This document shows, piece by piece, positions 39,823-47,463 of a stretch of DNA of 64,000 nt. Each line of letters opens with the position of its first letter. Positions within the stretch are counted from its first letter, which is position 1. Source of the DNA: Clostridia bacterium (GTDB taxonomy: Bacteria; Bacillota; Clostridia; Oscillospirales; Acutalibacteraceae); assembly GCA_900770255.1 (NCBI GenBank), contig CAAGJN010000027.1, positions 6,212 through 70,211 on the forward strand. Direction: 5' to 3'. The notes beneath the pieces were generated by a model, which ran no database searches, was not told the DNA's origin, and saw nothing but the letters and a program-made list of their open reading frames with translations. The position numbers and the translations under genes were made by a program.

Positions 39823-41736
39823 TTAGAAATCAAGCCAGCCGGCAGCATCCGCGTCCGAGGGCATACGCCAATCGCCTCGGGGCGAAAGGCTGACGGAGCC
39901 GACCTTCGGGCCGTCCGGTATGCAGGAGCGCTTGAACTGCTGCGAGAAGAAGCGTCTGATGAAGAGTCTGAGCCAGCCCTCGAGCTGCTCGCGCGTATAT
40001 ACCCCGTCAAACGCGCGGCAAGCCATGAACATGAGCTTCTCGGGCGAAACGCCGAAGCGCTGGAAATGATAGAGGAAGAAATCGTGCACCTCATACGGGC
40101 CGAGCGTATCCTCGGTCTTCTGGGCTATCCCGCCCTGCTTATCCGGCGGCAAAAGCTCGGGGCTGACGGGCGTAGCAAGGATCTCTCTGAGCACTTCTCC
40201 GAGCTCGCCGCCGCGCTCATCCGCCACGAAGCCGACGAGGTAACGCACCAGCGTCTTGGGCACGGAGCAGTTGACCCCGTACATACTCATATGGTCTGCG
40301 TTATAGGTGCACCAGCCGAGCGCAAGCTCCGACAGATCGCCCGTACCGACGAGCAGCGCACCCTCCTTGTTGGCGGTGTCCATGAGTATCTGCGTGCGCT
40401 CGCGCGCCTGAACATTTTCATAGGTGACATCAAGCACGTTCATATCATGGCCTATGTCCTGCATATGCTGAGTACACGCGGGGACGATATCGATATCGCG
40501 CAGGCTGGCGCCGATGCACTCGGTGAGAGTGACCGCACTCGACTTTGTTCTTTTCGTGGTGCCGAAGCCCGGCATGGTGATACATATGATATTTTTCTTC
40601 GGCAGCCCGAGCAGGTCGAACGCCCTGTCAATGACAAGCAGCGCCAGCGCTGAGTCGAGCCCGCCAGAAATGCCGATCACGGCTTTTTGGAGCCCGATGT
40701 GCTCGAGCCTCTTTGCAAGCCCAGCCGATTGAATGTTGAATATTTCGGCGCAGCGCTCACGTCGCACGCGCTCGTCGGACGGTACGAACGGGTGAGCGTC
40801 AAATTGCCTGTCAATATTCTGCTCGCCGAGCGGCGGCAGGGTGATATTGATCCTGCGGACATCGGGATCGGCATAGAAATTTGCATTGTCATAAAATTCG
40901 CTGCTGCGGCGCAGAGCCTCGAGCTTCCTTATATCCACGCACGCGGTGACGATAGAGCCATTTCTCTCAAAGCGGTCGTTTTTGGCGAGAATGCCGCCGT
41001 TCTCGGCTATGGTACACGCGCCGGAGAAAACAAGATCCGTCGTGCTCTCGCCGACTCCCGCAGAGGAGTAGACATAACCGCAGTAGCAGCGCGCGCTCGT
41101 CTGCTCGATAAGGCTCAGACGAAAGTCGTTCTTCGTGACCATCTCATTCGAGGCGGAAATATTGACGAGTATATTTGCACCGCTCAGAGCGAGTACGGTT
41201 CCGGGCGAAACGGGCACCCACATATCCTCGCATATCTCGACGCCTATCACAGCGCCGTTGTCGGCGCAGAACAGCATCGAGCCAAACGGCACCTCGCTCC
41301 CGCAGAGCTTCACGCTTTCGCACACAGGCTCGGCGCCCGGCGCGAAGTGGCGCTTTTCATAAAATTCGTTGTAGTTTGGCAGATAGCTCTTCGGAACAAC
41401 GCCGAGCAGTCTTCCGCTCTGGAACACGGCGGCGCAGTTGAAAAGCCTGCCGCGCACGCGCACGGGCAGTCCCGCGATCACAAGCGCACCGAACTCAGCG
41501 CACTCCTCAATGAGCCTGCCCAGGGCGTTTTCGGCGTTCTCGATAAGCCTGTCCTGAGAGAACAGATCGGAGCAGGTATATCCGGTGATACACAGCTCCG
41601 GCAGGGCTATCACCTGCGCGCCCGCGCCCGCTGCACACTTTATCAGCGGCAGCATATTATCGACATTTTTATCGGCAGCCCCTACCGTTACGCGCGGGCA
41701 GACGGCTGCGGTCTTTACAAATCCGAAGTCTGTCAA
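39823..41736 (-). CDS. nadE: Glutamine-dependent NAD+ synthetase
   Basis: A 637-residue two-domain enzyme amidating deamido-NAD+ with ammonia from glutamine. The N-terminal nitrilase-type glutaminase has its triad in LPELCITGY (Glu), KSYLPNYNEFYEKR (Lys) and GVEICEDMW (Cys). The C-terminal synthetase has the ATP loop GISGGLDSALAL. The conserved N-terminus TDFGFVKTAA fits only a TTG start at 41736, 12 bases from an AAGGAG site. The well-spaced ATG at 41743 is in another frame and gives only 24 codons; one T fewer in the TTTT run would join it to nadE. First gene of a three-gene operon. Confidence 0.9.
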   Translation of the reverse strand: MTDFGFVKTAAVCPRVTVGAADKNVDNMLPLIKCAAGAGAQVIALPELCITGYTCSDLFSQDRLIENAENALGRLIEECAEFGALVIAGLPVRVRGRLFNCAAVFQSGRLLGVVPKSYLPNYNEFYEKRHFAPGAEPVCESVKLCGSEVPFGSMLFCADNGAVIGVEICEDMWVPVSPGTVLALSGANILVNISASNEMVTKNDFRLSLIEQTSARCYCGYVYSSAGVGESTTDLVFSGACTIAENGGILAKNDRFERNGSIVTACVDIRKLEALRRSSEFYDNANFYADPDVRRINITLPPLGEQNIDRQFDAHPFVPSDERVRRERCAEIFNIQSAGLAKRLEHIGLQKAVIGISGGLDSALALLVIDRAFDLLGLPKKNIICITMPGFGTTKRTKSSAVTLTECIGASLRDIDIVPACTQHMQDIGHDMNVLDVTYENVQARERTQILMDTANKEGALLVGTGDLSELALGWCTYNADHMSMYGVNCSVPKTLVRYLVGFVADERGGELGEVLREILATPVSPELLPPDKQGGIAQKTEDTLGPYEVHDFFLYHFQRFGVSPEKLMFMACRAFDGVYTREQLEGWLRLFIRRFFSQQFKRSCIPDGPKVGSVSLSPRGDWRMPSDADAAGWLDF

Positions 41737-41838
41737 AAGGCATCACTTCTCCTTAGATACTGATAGCTGCTTATACAAATTATAGTATATACCAATTTGC
41801 CCTTTAAATCAATCCCTTTGCATTTCGGAGATGAACCT

Positions 41839-43176
41839 ATGACCTCTCTGCTTTCGCTCGTAAGCTCAATAAACTCCGTCCTCTGGGGCGCGCCGCTGCT
41901 CGTGATGTTCACGGGCACGGGGCTGCTGCTGAGCGCGCGCTCCGGTTTTTTTCAGCTGACCCACATACGCATCTGGATGAGCGCAACCCTCGGCAGCATC
42001 TTCAAGAGGAGCGCGCGGCAGTCGTCCGAGGGCTCGATATCACAGCGGCAGGCTCTCACGGCGGCTCTCGCCGCGTGCATGGGCACTGGCAACATCGTCG
42101 GCGTGGCTACCGCGCTCTCGGCCGGCGGCGCGGGCGCCGTGTTCTGGATGGTAATAAGTGCCGTAATCGGCATGATGAGCGCGTGCTGTGAAAACATTCT
42201 CGGCATCAAATACCGCTACCGTGACGAAAACGGCGAGTGGATGGGCGGCGCGTTCGTATATATGGAGCGCGGACTGGGCTTCAAACGGATGGCAAAGGTT
42301 TTCTGCGTACTGCTTGTCATAGCGTCGCTCGGCATCGGCAACATGACGCAGTCAAACGCGGCGGCCCTCTCGCTTAAGGGCACCTTCGGGATCTCTCCGA
42401 TTATCACGGGCGCGGTGCTCGCCCTGGGCGTTTTCGCCGTGACCGCAGGCGGGCTCAAGAGGATCGCCGCGGCCGCCGAAAAGATCATTCCGGCAATGAC
42501 GGCGCTGTTTATTCTCGCAAGCTTCGCGGTGATCGTCAAAAACTTCCGCGCTGTCCCCTCGGCCTTCTCGCGCATCTTCTCCGAGGCCTTTTCGCTCAGA
42601 GCCGCCGCAGGCGGCGCGGCGGGCTACGGGATAAAGCAGGCGGTGCGCTACGGCGTGGCGCGCGGCGTATTTTCAAATGAGGCGGGACTCGGCAGCAACG
42701 CGATCATTCACGCCGCCGCAGACACCGATTCCCCCGCCGAGCAGGGCTACTGGGGCATACTTGAGGTTTTTCTCGATACGGTAGTCATGTGCACGGTGAC
42801 CGCCCTGACTATTCTCGTCTCCGGCGTGCCGACGGACACTGGCGACGGAGCGCTGATGTGCGCCTCGGCGTTTTCCACGGTGTTCGGCAGGCTCGGCGGG
42901 ATATTTGTAACGGTCAGCATCTGCGTTTTCGCCTTCGCCACGCTCATCGGCTGGTCATACTACGGGCGCCGCGGGCTCGAATATCTGCTCGGCGCGCGCT
43001 CGGCAAAAATATATAACGTTATCTATTCTGCGGCCGTGTTCGTCGGGTGCATCTCGCAGCTCGAGCTCATCTGGGAGCTCGCGGACCTTGCAAACGCGCT
43101 CATGGCGGTGCCGAACCTTATTTCACTCTGCCTGCTCTCGGGCGAGGCGACAAAAGAACTAAAAAAAGTTGCGTAA
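41839..43176 (+). CDS. Sodium:alanine/glycine symporter (AGCS family)
   Basis: A 445-residue amino-acid permease with about 10-11 helices. AACMGTGNIVGVATALSAGGAGAVFWM (about 78-104) is the AGCS signature, and the long GVARGVFSNEAGLGSNAIIHAAA segment (about 272-294) is a second family block. It probably imports alanine or glycine with sodium. ATG 41839 has GGAG about eight bases upstream; an in-frame start at 41797 lacks a ribosome site. No terminator is obvious before the PHP gene. Confidence 0.92.
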   Translation: MTSLLSLVSSINSVLWGAPLLVMFTGTGLLLSARSGFFQLTHIRIWMSATLGSIFKRSARQSSEGSISQRQALTAALAACMGTGNIVGVATALSAGGAGAVFWMVISAVIGMMSACCENILGIKYRYRDENGEWMGGAFVYMERGLGFKRMAKVFCVLLVIASLGIGNMTQSNAAALSLKGTFGISPIITGAVLALGVFAVTAGGLKRIAAAAEKIIPAMTALFILASFAVIVKNFRAVPSAFSRIFSEAFSLRAAAGGAAGYGIKQAVRYGVARGVFSNEAGLGSNAIIHAAADTDSPAEQGYWGILEVFLDTVVMCTVTALTILVSGVPTDTGDGALMCASAFSTVFGRLGGIFVTVSICVFAFATLIGWSYYGRRGLEYLLGARSAKIYNVIYSAAVFVGCISQLELIWELADLANALMAVPNLISLCLLSGEATKELKKVA

Positions 43177-43203
43177 AGTCATATCCCGGCTGAGATAACG
43201 GTA

Positions 43204-43232
43204 TTGATTTATTGATATAATGTTTGTATAAT
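43204..43232 (+). promoter_or_regulatory. Promoter of the PHP-domain gene
   Basis: TTGATT (43204-43209), a 17-bp spacer and TATAAT (43227-43232), 30 bases before the start codon. Confidence 0.7.
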
Positions 43233-43262
43233 AGTATGAGGATCAGCTCCCGGAGTGGTTTC

Positions 43263-43991
43263 ATGCCAGATTTTTTATGTGACCTGCATATTCATTCATG
43301 TCTGTCGCCCTGCGGCGACGGAGAGATGACGCCCTATAACCTTGTCAACATGGCAAAGGTGATGGGGCTTGATATTCTTGCGCTGACCGACCACAACTCC
43401 TCACTAAACTGCCCTGCGGCTGCAAAAGCGGCGCGTCAGGCGGGGATAGCGTTTATTCCCGGCATGGAGCTGACTACCTCAGAGGAGGTTCACGTCGTAT
43501 ATCTCTTTCCCGAGGTCGACGCGGCGCTGGAGTTTTCTTCCTACATCTCGCAGCACATGCCGAAAATAAAGAACCGGCTCGACCTGTTCGGAGAACAGCT
43601 TATCATGGACGACGGGGACGGCGTGCTCGGAAGCGAAGAAAATCTGCTGAGCACGGCGAGCTCTATTTCAATCAGCGAGACGGCCGCTCTCGCAGACCGT
43701 TTCGGCGGGGTCTGCTACCCCGCGCATGTCGACCGCCCATCGTTCAGCGTCACAGCGAACCTCGGCTCATTCGATGAGAGCTGGGGCTTTAAATGCGCCG
43801 AGCTGTCGCGCTTTGCAGACGAGGACAAGCTCAAGGGCGATCACCCGCTGCTCAGAAGCATGAGGCTCTTGCGCGCCTCCGACGCGCACTGCCTTGAGAA
43901 CATAGCCGCGTGCATCACAACGCTCGAGCTGCATGAGTGTTCCGCAGAAGCAGTTATAGGGCTGCTGAAAAGCTACCCGTCCGGCAAATAA
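43263..43991 (+). CDS. PHP-domain metal-dependent phosphoesterase
   Basis: A 242-residue PHP-domain protein. CDLHIHSCLSPCGDGEMTP (5-23) carries the first metal-binding His pair, ALTDHNS (about 42-48) the next, then GMELTTSEEVHV, and RASDAHCLENI near the C-terminus the last Asp-His. Such proteins hydrolyse phosphoesters (histidinol phosphate, nucleotides or RNA ends). The substrate is not evident. ATG 43263 follows a CGGAG site; the 13 extra in-frame codons before it would begin at the -10 region. A standalone gene ahead of the hydrogenase operon. Confidence 0.82.
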   Translation: MPDFLCDLHIHSCLSPCGDGEMTPYNLVNMAKVMGLDILALTDHNSSLNCPAAAKAARQAGIAFIPGMELTTSEEVHVVYLFPEVDAALEFSSYISQHMPKIKNRLDLFGEQLIMDDGDGVLGSEENLLSTASSISISETAALADRFGGVCYPAHVDRPSFSVTANLGSFDESWGFKCAELSRFADEDKLKGDHPLLRSMRLLRASDAHCLENIAACITTLELHECSAEAVIGLLKSYPSGK

Positions 43992-44041
43992 CAAATAAAA
44001 TAATTGGCATATAGTTTATCGATAAAAATCTCTTCAAAGTA

Positions 44042-44070
44042 TAGAAATTCGGAGAAACACATGATATAAT
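44042..44070 (+). promoter_or_regulatory. Promoter of the hydrogenase operon
   Basis: A TATAAT at 44065-44070 with a weak TAGAAA -35 (44042-44047) at 17 bp. No Rex-type TTGTTA...TAACAA operator is seen. Confidence 0.5.
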
Positions 44071-44085
44071 TACTCTTAATGTGAA

Positions 44086-44113
44086 AAAGGACGCGCTTTC
44101 GCGCCTTTTTGCC
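44086..44113 (+). promoter_or_regulatory. Leader hairpin of the hydrogenase operon (possible attenuator)
   Basis: AAAAAGG and CGCG pair with CGCG and CCTTTTT around CTTT, with one bulged A. It sits between the promoter and the first gene and ends in TTTTT, so it could terminate some transcripts, or it may end the PHP-gene transcript. Confidence 0.5.
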
Positions 44114-44156
44114 CGCATATTACTCTTTTTCAACAACCAAGGAGGGAAAGGCTTCA

Positions 44157-44657
44157 ATGCTCAAAAAAATCAGTAAGATACCTTTTTCCGGCACTCCGGA
44201 GCAGGAGGCGCAGCTCAAAGCTGTCATTGCGGAATGCAAGGACGACAAGAGCCTGCTCATGCACGTCATGCAGGAGGCGCAGCTGATCTACGGCTATCTT
44301 CCGTTTGAAGTTCAGGTGATGATCGCTGAGGGAATGGACATTCCGCTCGAAAAGGTATACGGCGTATCAACTTTCTACGCCCAGTTTGCACTCAGTCCCA
44401 AAGGCCGCTTCAACATCTCGGTATGTCTCGGCACCGCCTGCTATGTCAAAGGCTCGCAGGCGATCCTCGACAAGATCAGTGAGAGACTCGGCATCGGCCC
44501 CGGCGAATGCAGCGATGACGCATGCTTCTCCTTAGAGGCCTGCCGCTGCATCGGCGCGTGCGGACTTGCTCCTGTCATGACCGTCAACGACGACGTCTAC
44601 GGCAGACTCACACCCGATCAGATCGACGGTATACTTGACAAGTACCTCAACGCCTGA
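44157..44657 (+). CDS. hydC: Bifurcating hydrogenase subunit HydC (NuoE-like, [2Fe-2S])
   Basis: A 166-residue thioredoxin-fold protein of the NuoE/24-kDa family. Four cysteines in two pairs, CLGTAC and CRCIGAC, match the C-x4-C...C-x3-C [2Fe-2S] site. The N-terminal helical part (QEAQLIYGYLPFEVQ) is also typical. It passes electrons between NADH and HydB/HydA in the soluble HydABC complex. ATG 44157 has GGAGGG upstream; earlier in-frame starts are unsupported. First gene of the five-gene hydrogenase operon. Confidence 0.92.
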   Translation: MLKKISKIPFSGTPEQEAQLKAVIAECKDDKSLLMHVMQEAQLIYGYLPFEVQVMIAEGMDIPLEKVYGVSTFYAQFALSPKGRFNISVCLGTACYVKGSQAILDKISERLGIGPGECSDDACFSLEACRCIGACGLAPVMTVNDDVYGRLTPDQIDGILDKYLNA

Positions 44658-44662
44658 CCGCC

Positions 44663-45202
44663 ATGCGTGAGCTCTCTCTCAATATTCTCGATATAGCCCA
44701 GAACTCCATCTCCGCCGGAGCTTCGCTGATAATCGTAGAAGTGAACGAGGATACCGCCGGGCACACAATGACCATTACGGTATCTGACAACGGCTGCGGC
44801 ATGGATGAGGAACAGCTGAGAAATGTCTGCGACCCGTTTTTCACAACGCGCACCACAAGAAAGGTCGGCATGGGCATACCGCTGTTCCGGCTGGCAGCCG
44901 AGCAGACGGGCGGAAGCCTGACTGTAAGTTCGAAAAAGGGCGTCGGCACTAAGACATCGGCCGTGTTTCACACGGACAGCATCGATTTCACGCCCCTCGG
45001 GGACATAACCTCGACCGTGACGATGCTCATCTCGATGAACACGGACAGGGATTTTGTCTACCGCCGTTCAAGAGACGGCCAAAGCTTTGAGCTCGACACG
45101 AGAGAGATCAAAAAGATCCTCGACGGCGTGCCGCTCGACAATCCCGATGTAGTGCAGTGGATGACCGAATATATCGAAGAGAACACAGCGCAGCTCAAAT
45201 AA
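44663..45202 (+). CDS. Stand-alone HATPase_c-domain ATP-binding protein in the hydrogenase operon
   Basis: A 179-residue protein with a GHKL ATPase fold: N-box LDIAQNSISAGA (9-20), G1 box SDNGCGMD, FFTT loop and G2-like KVGMGIPLF. There is no phosphoacceptor His domain, sensor or membrane segment, so it is not a complete sensor kinase; it resembles anti-sigma kinases in layout. The C-terminal 60 residues are unassigned. It lies five bases after hydC and is co-transcribed with the hydrogenase; similar genes occur in clostridial hydrogenase operons. Its role is unknown, possibly regulation of the complex. Confidence 0.75.
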   Translation: MRELSLNILDIAQNSISAGASLIIVEVNEDTAGHTMTITVSDNGCGMDEEQLRNVCDPFFTTRTTRKVGMGIPLFRLAAEQTGGSLTVSSKKGVGTKTSAVFHTDSIDFTPLGDITSTVTMLISMNTDRDFVYRRSRDGQSFELDTREIKKILDGVPLDNPDVVQWMTEYIEENTAQLK

Positions 45203-45244
45203 ATGCTTAACACACGGCGGTCACCGCCGGGAAAGGAAATTACT

Positions 45245-45616
45245 ATGAAATCACTTGCTGAACTCAATGCAATAAGAGATAAAGCGAAAGCCACCATGAA
45301 CGTCCGTGAGGACAATGCGGACTCCGTGCGCATCCTCGTCGGCATGGCCACCTGCGGCATCGCCGCGGGCGCAAAGCCCGTGCTCACCGCCCTCGTTGAC
45401 GAGATCGCCCGCCGCAATCTGAGCCACGTCACCGTCGCTCAGACCGGCTGCATCGGTATGTGCCAGTATGAGCCGATCGTAGAGGTGCTCGAGCCCGGCA
45501 AAGAAAAAGTAACCTATGTCAAGGTCACGCCCGAGATGGTCGCGCGCATAGTCAGCGATCACATAGTCAACGGCAACCCCGTGACCGAATACACAGTCGG
45601 CGCTATCGCCAAATAA
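45245..45616 (+). CDS. Thioredoxin-like [2Fe-2S] ferredoxin
   Basis: A 123-residue protein with the same fold as the N-terminal domain of HydB. Cysteines are in GMATCGIAAGAKP and TGCIGMCQYEP, a C-x4-type and a C-x3-C pair suited to a [2Fe-2S] cluster. ATG 45245 follows GGAAAGGAA. It probably serves as an extra electron carrier or assembly partner of the bifurcating hydrogenase. It lies 42 bases after the ATPase gene and 15 before hydB. Confidence 0.85.
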   Translation: MKSLAELNAIRDKAKATMNVREDNADSVRILVGMATCGIAAGAKPVLTALVDEIARRNLSHVTVAQTGCIGMCQYEPIVEVLEPGKEKVTYVKVTPEMVARIVSDHIVNGNPVTEYTVGAIAK

Positions 45617-45631
45617 CAAGGAGGGAAATCA

Positions 45632-47443
45632 ATGTATCGTTCACACGTTCTTGTCTGCGGCGGTACCGGCTGTACGTCCTCTCACAGTGCAGAGATCATT
45701 GCTGAGTTTGAAAAAGAGATAGCCGAAAAGGGTCTCGCAGACGAAATCAAGGTCATCAGGACAGGCTGCTTCGGCCTGTGCGCTCTGGGCCCGATCGTCG
45801 TCGTATATCCCGAGGGTGCATTCTACAGCCAGATCAAGGTCGAGGATGTTCCCGAGATAGTTGACGAGCATCTGATCAAGGGCAGGATAGTCAAGCATCT
45901 GCTCTATGATGACACCGTTGCAGGCGAAACGGTAAAGAGCCTCAACGAGACTCAGTTCTACAAAAAGCAGAAGAGAGTCGCGCTGCGTAACTGCGGCGTT
46001 ATCGACCCCGAAAACATCAACGAATACATAGCCATGGACGGCTATCAGGCACTTGCAAAGTGCCTGACTGAATACACCCCAGAGCAGGTCATCCAGATCG
46101 TCAAGGACTCCGGCCTGCGCGGCAGAGGCGGCGGCGGCTTCCCGACCGGCCTGAAATGGAGCTTCACGAGCAAGAACAAGGCCGATCAGAAATACGTCGT
46201 GTGCAACGCCGACGAGGGCGACCCGGGCGCGTTCATGGATCGTTCCGTGCTCGAGGGCGACCCGCACTGCATTGTCGAGGCAATGGCCATCTGCGGCTAC
46301 GCTACCGGCGCAACCGAGGGCTACATCTATGTGCGCGCAGAGTACCCGATCGCAGTCAAGCGCCTCCAGATCGCCATCAAGCAGGCTCGCGAGCTCGGAC
46401 TGCTCGGCAAGAACATATTTGACAGCGGCTTCGATTTCGACCTGCACATCAGGCTCGGCGCAGGCGCGTTCGTCTGCGGCGAGGAGACGGCACTGATGAC
46501 CTCAATCGAGGGCAACCGCGGCGAGCCGCGTCCGAGGCCTCCGTTCCCGGCGGAAAAGGGCCTGTTCGGCAAGCCCACGACCGAGAACAACGTCGAAACC
46601 TTTGCCAATATCCCGCAGATCATCCTGCACGGCGCGGAGAGTTTTGCGTCGATGGGTACTGAGCGCTCCAAGGGCACCAAGGTCTTTGCGCTCGGCGGCA
46701 ACATCAAGCACACCGGCCTCGTTGAGATCCCGATGGGCACCACCCTGCGTGAGATCGTCGAGGACATCGGCGGCGGCATTCCGAACGGCAGAAAGTTCAA
46801 GGCTGCCCAGACCGGCGGCCCCTCCGGCGGATGTATACCCGCTAGCCTTATGGACACCGAGATCGACTATGACAACCTCACCGCTATCGGCTGCATGATG
46901 GGCTCGGGCGGACTTATCGTCATGGATGACAGCAACTGCATGGTCGATATAGCCAAATTCTTCCTCGACTTCACCGTTGACGAGTCCTGCGGAAAGTGCT
47001 CCCCCTGCCGTATCGGCACAAGGAGGATGCAGGAACTGCTCGAGAAGATAATCGCCGGCAAGGCCTCTCTCGAGGATCTGGACAAGCTCGAGGAGCTCGC
47101 CCACTATATCAAGGAGAACTCGCTTTGCGGCCTCGGCCAGACTGCGCCGAACCCGGTTCTCGCAACGCTCAAGTTCTTCCGTGAAGAGTATATTGCCCAC
47201 ATCGTCGATAAAAAGTGCCCCGCCGGCGTATGTAAGGCTCTGCTCAGCTTCAAGATAGACAAGGATCTGTGCATCGGCTGCGGCCTTTGTGCAAGAAACT
47301 GCCCCGTCTCGGCGATCGGCAAGACCGATTATGTCGCAGAGGGCCATAAGCTGCCTTCGTATGAGATAGATACTTCGAAGTGCATCAAGTGCGGCGTCTG
47401 CATGGAAAACTGCAAGCGCGCCAAGGCTATCAGCAAAAGTTGA
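45632..47443 (+). CDS. hydB: Bifurcating hydrogenase subunit HydB (NuoF-like flavoprotein)
   Basis: A 603-residue flavin subunit where NADH electrons are bifurcated or confurcated. Domain order: thioredoxin-like [2Fe-2S] (CGGTGCTSS ... CFGLCALGP, 1-105); NuoF core with NADH/FMN loop GLRGRGGGGFPTGLKW (about 165-180) and GNRGEPRPRPPFPA; a [4Fe-4S] site SCGKCSPCRIGTRRM (about 450-464); and a C-terminal 2[4Fe-4S] ferredoxin (CIGCGLCARNCP and CIKCGVCMENCK). This architecture is that of HydB in the Thermotoga/clostridial HydABC complex. A GGAGGG site precedes the ATG. Confidence 0.95.
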   Translation: MYRSHVLVCGGTGCTSSHSAEIIAEFEKEIAEKGLADEIKVIRTGCFGLCALGPIVVVYPEGAFYSQIKVEDVPEIVDEHLIKGRIVKHLLYDDTVAGETVKSLNETQFYKKQKRVALRNCGVIDPENINEYIAMDGYQALAKCLTEYTPEQVIQIVKDSGLRGRGGGGFPTGLKWSFTSKNKADQKYVVCNADEGDPGAFMDRSVLEGDPHCIVEAMAICGYATGATEGYIYVRAEYPIAVKRLQIAIKQARELGLLGKNIFDSGFDFDLHIRLGAGAFVCGEETALMTSIEGNRGEPRPRPPFPAEKGLFGKPTTENNVETFANIPQIILHGAESFASMGTERSKGTKVFALGGNIKHTGLVEIPMGTTLREIVEDIGGGIPNGRKFKAAQTGGPSGGCIPASLMDTEIDYDNLTAIGCMMGSGGLIVMDDSNCMVDIAKFFLDFTVDESCGKCSPCRIGTRRMQELLEKIIAGKASLEDLDKLEELAHYIKENSLCGLGQTAPNPVLATLKFFREEYIAHIVDKKCPAGVCKALLSFKIDKDLCIGCGLCARNCPVSAIGKTDYVAEGHKLPSYEIDTSKCIKCGVCMENCKRAKAISKS

Positions 47444-47463
47444 GAAAGGAGGGCGTAAGATAA

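Noticed and set aside
44000..44156. A Rex redox-repressor operator before the hydrogenase operon.
   Set aside because: I searched by eye for TTGTTA...TAACAA-like palindromes near the -10 box and found none.
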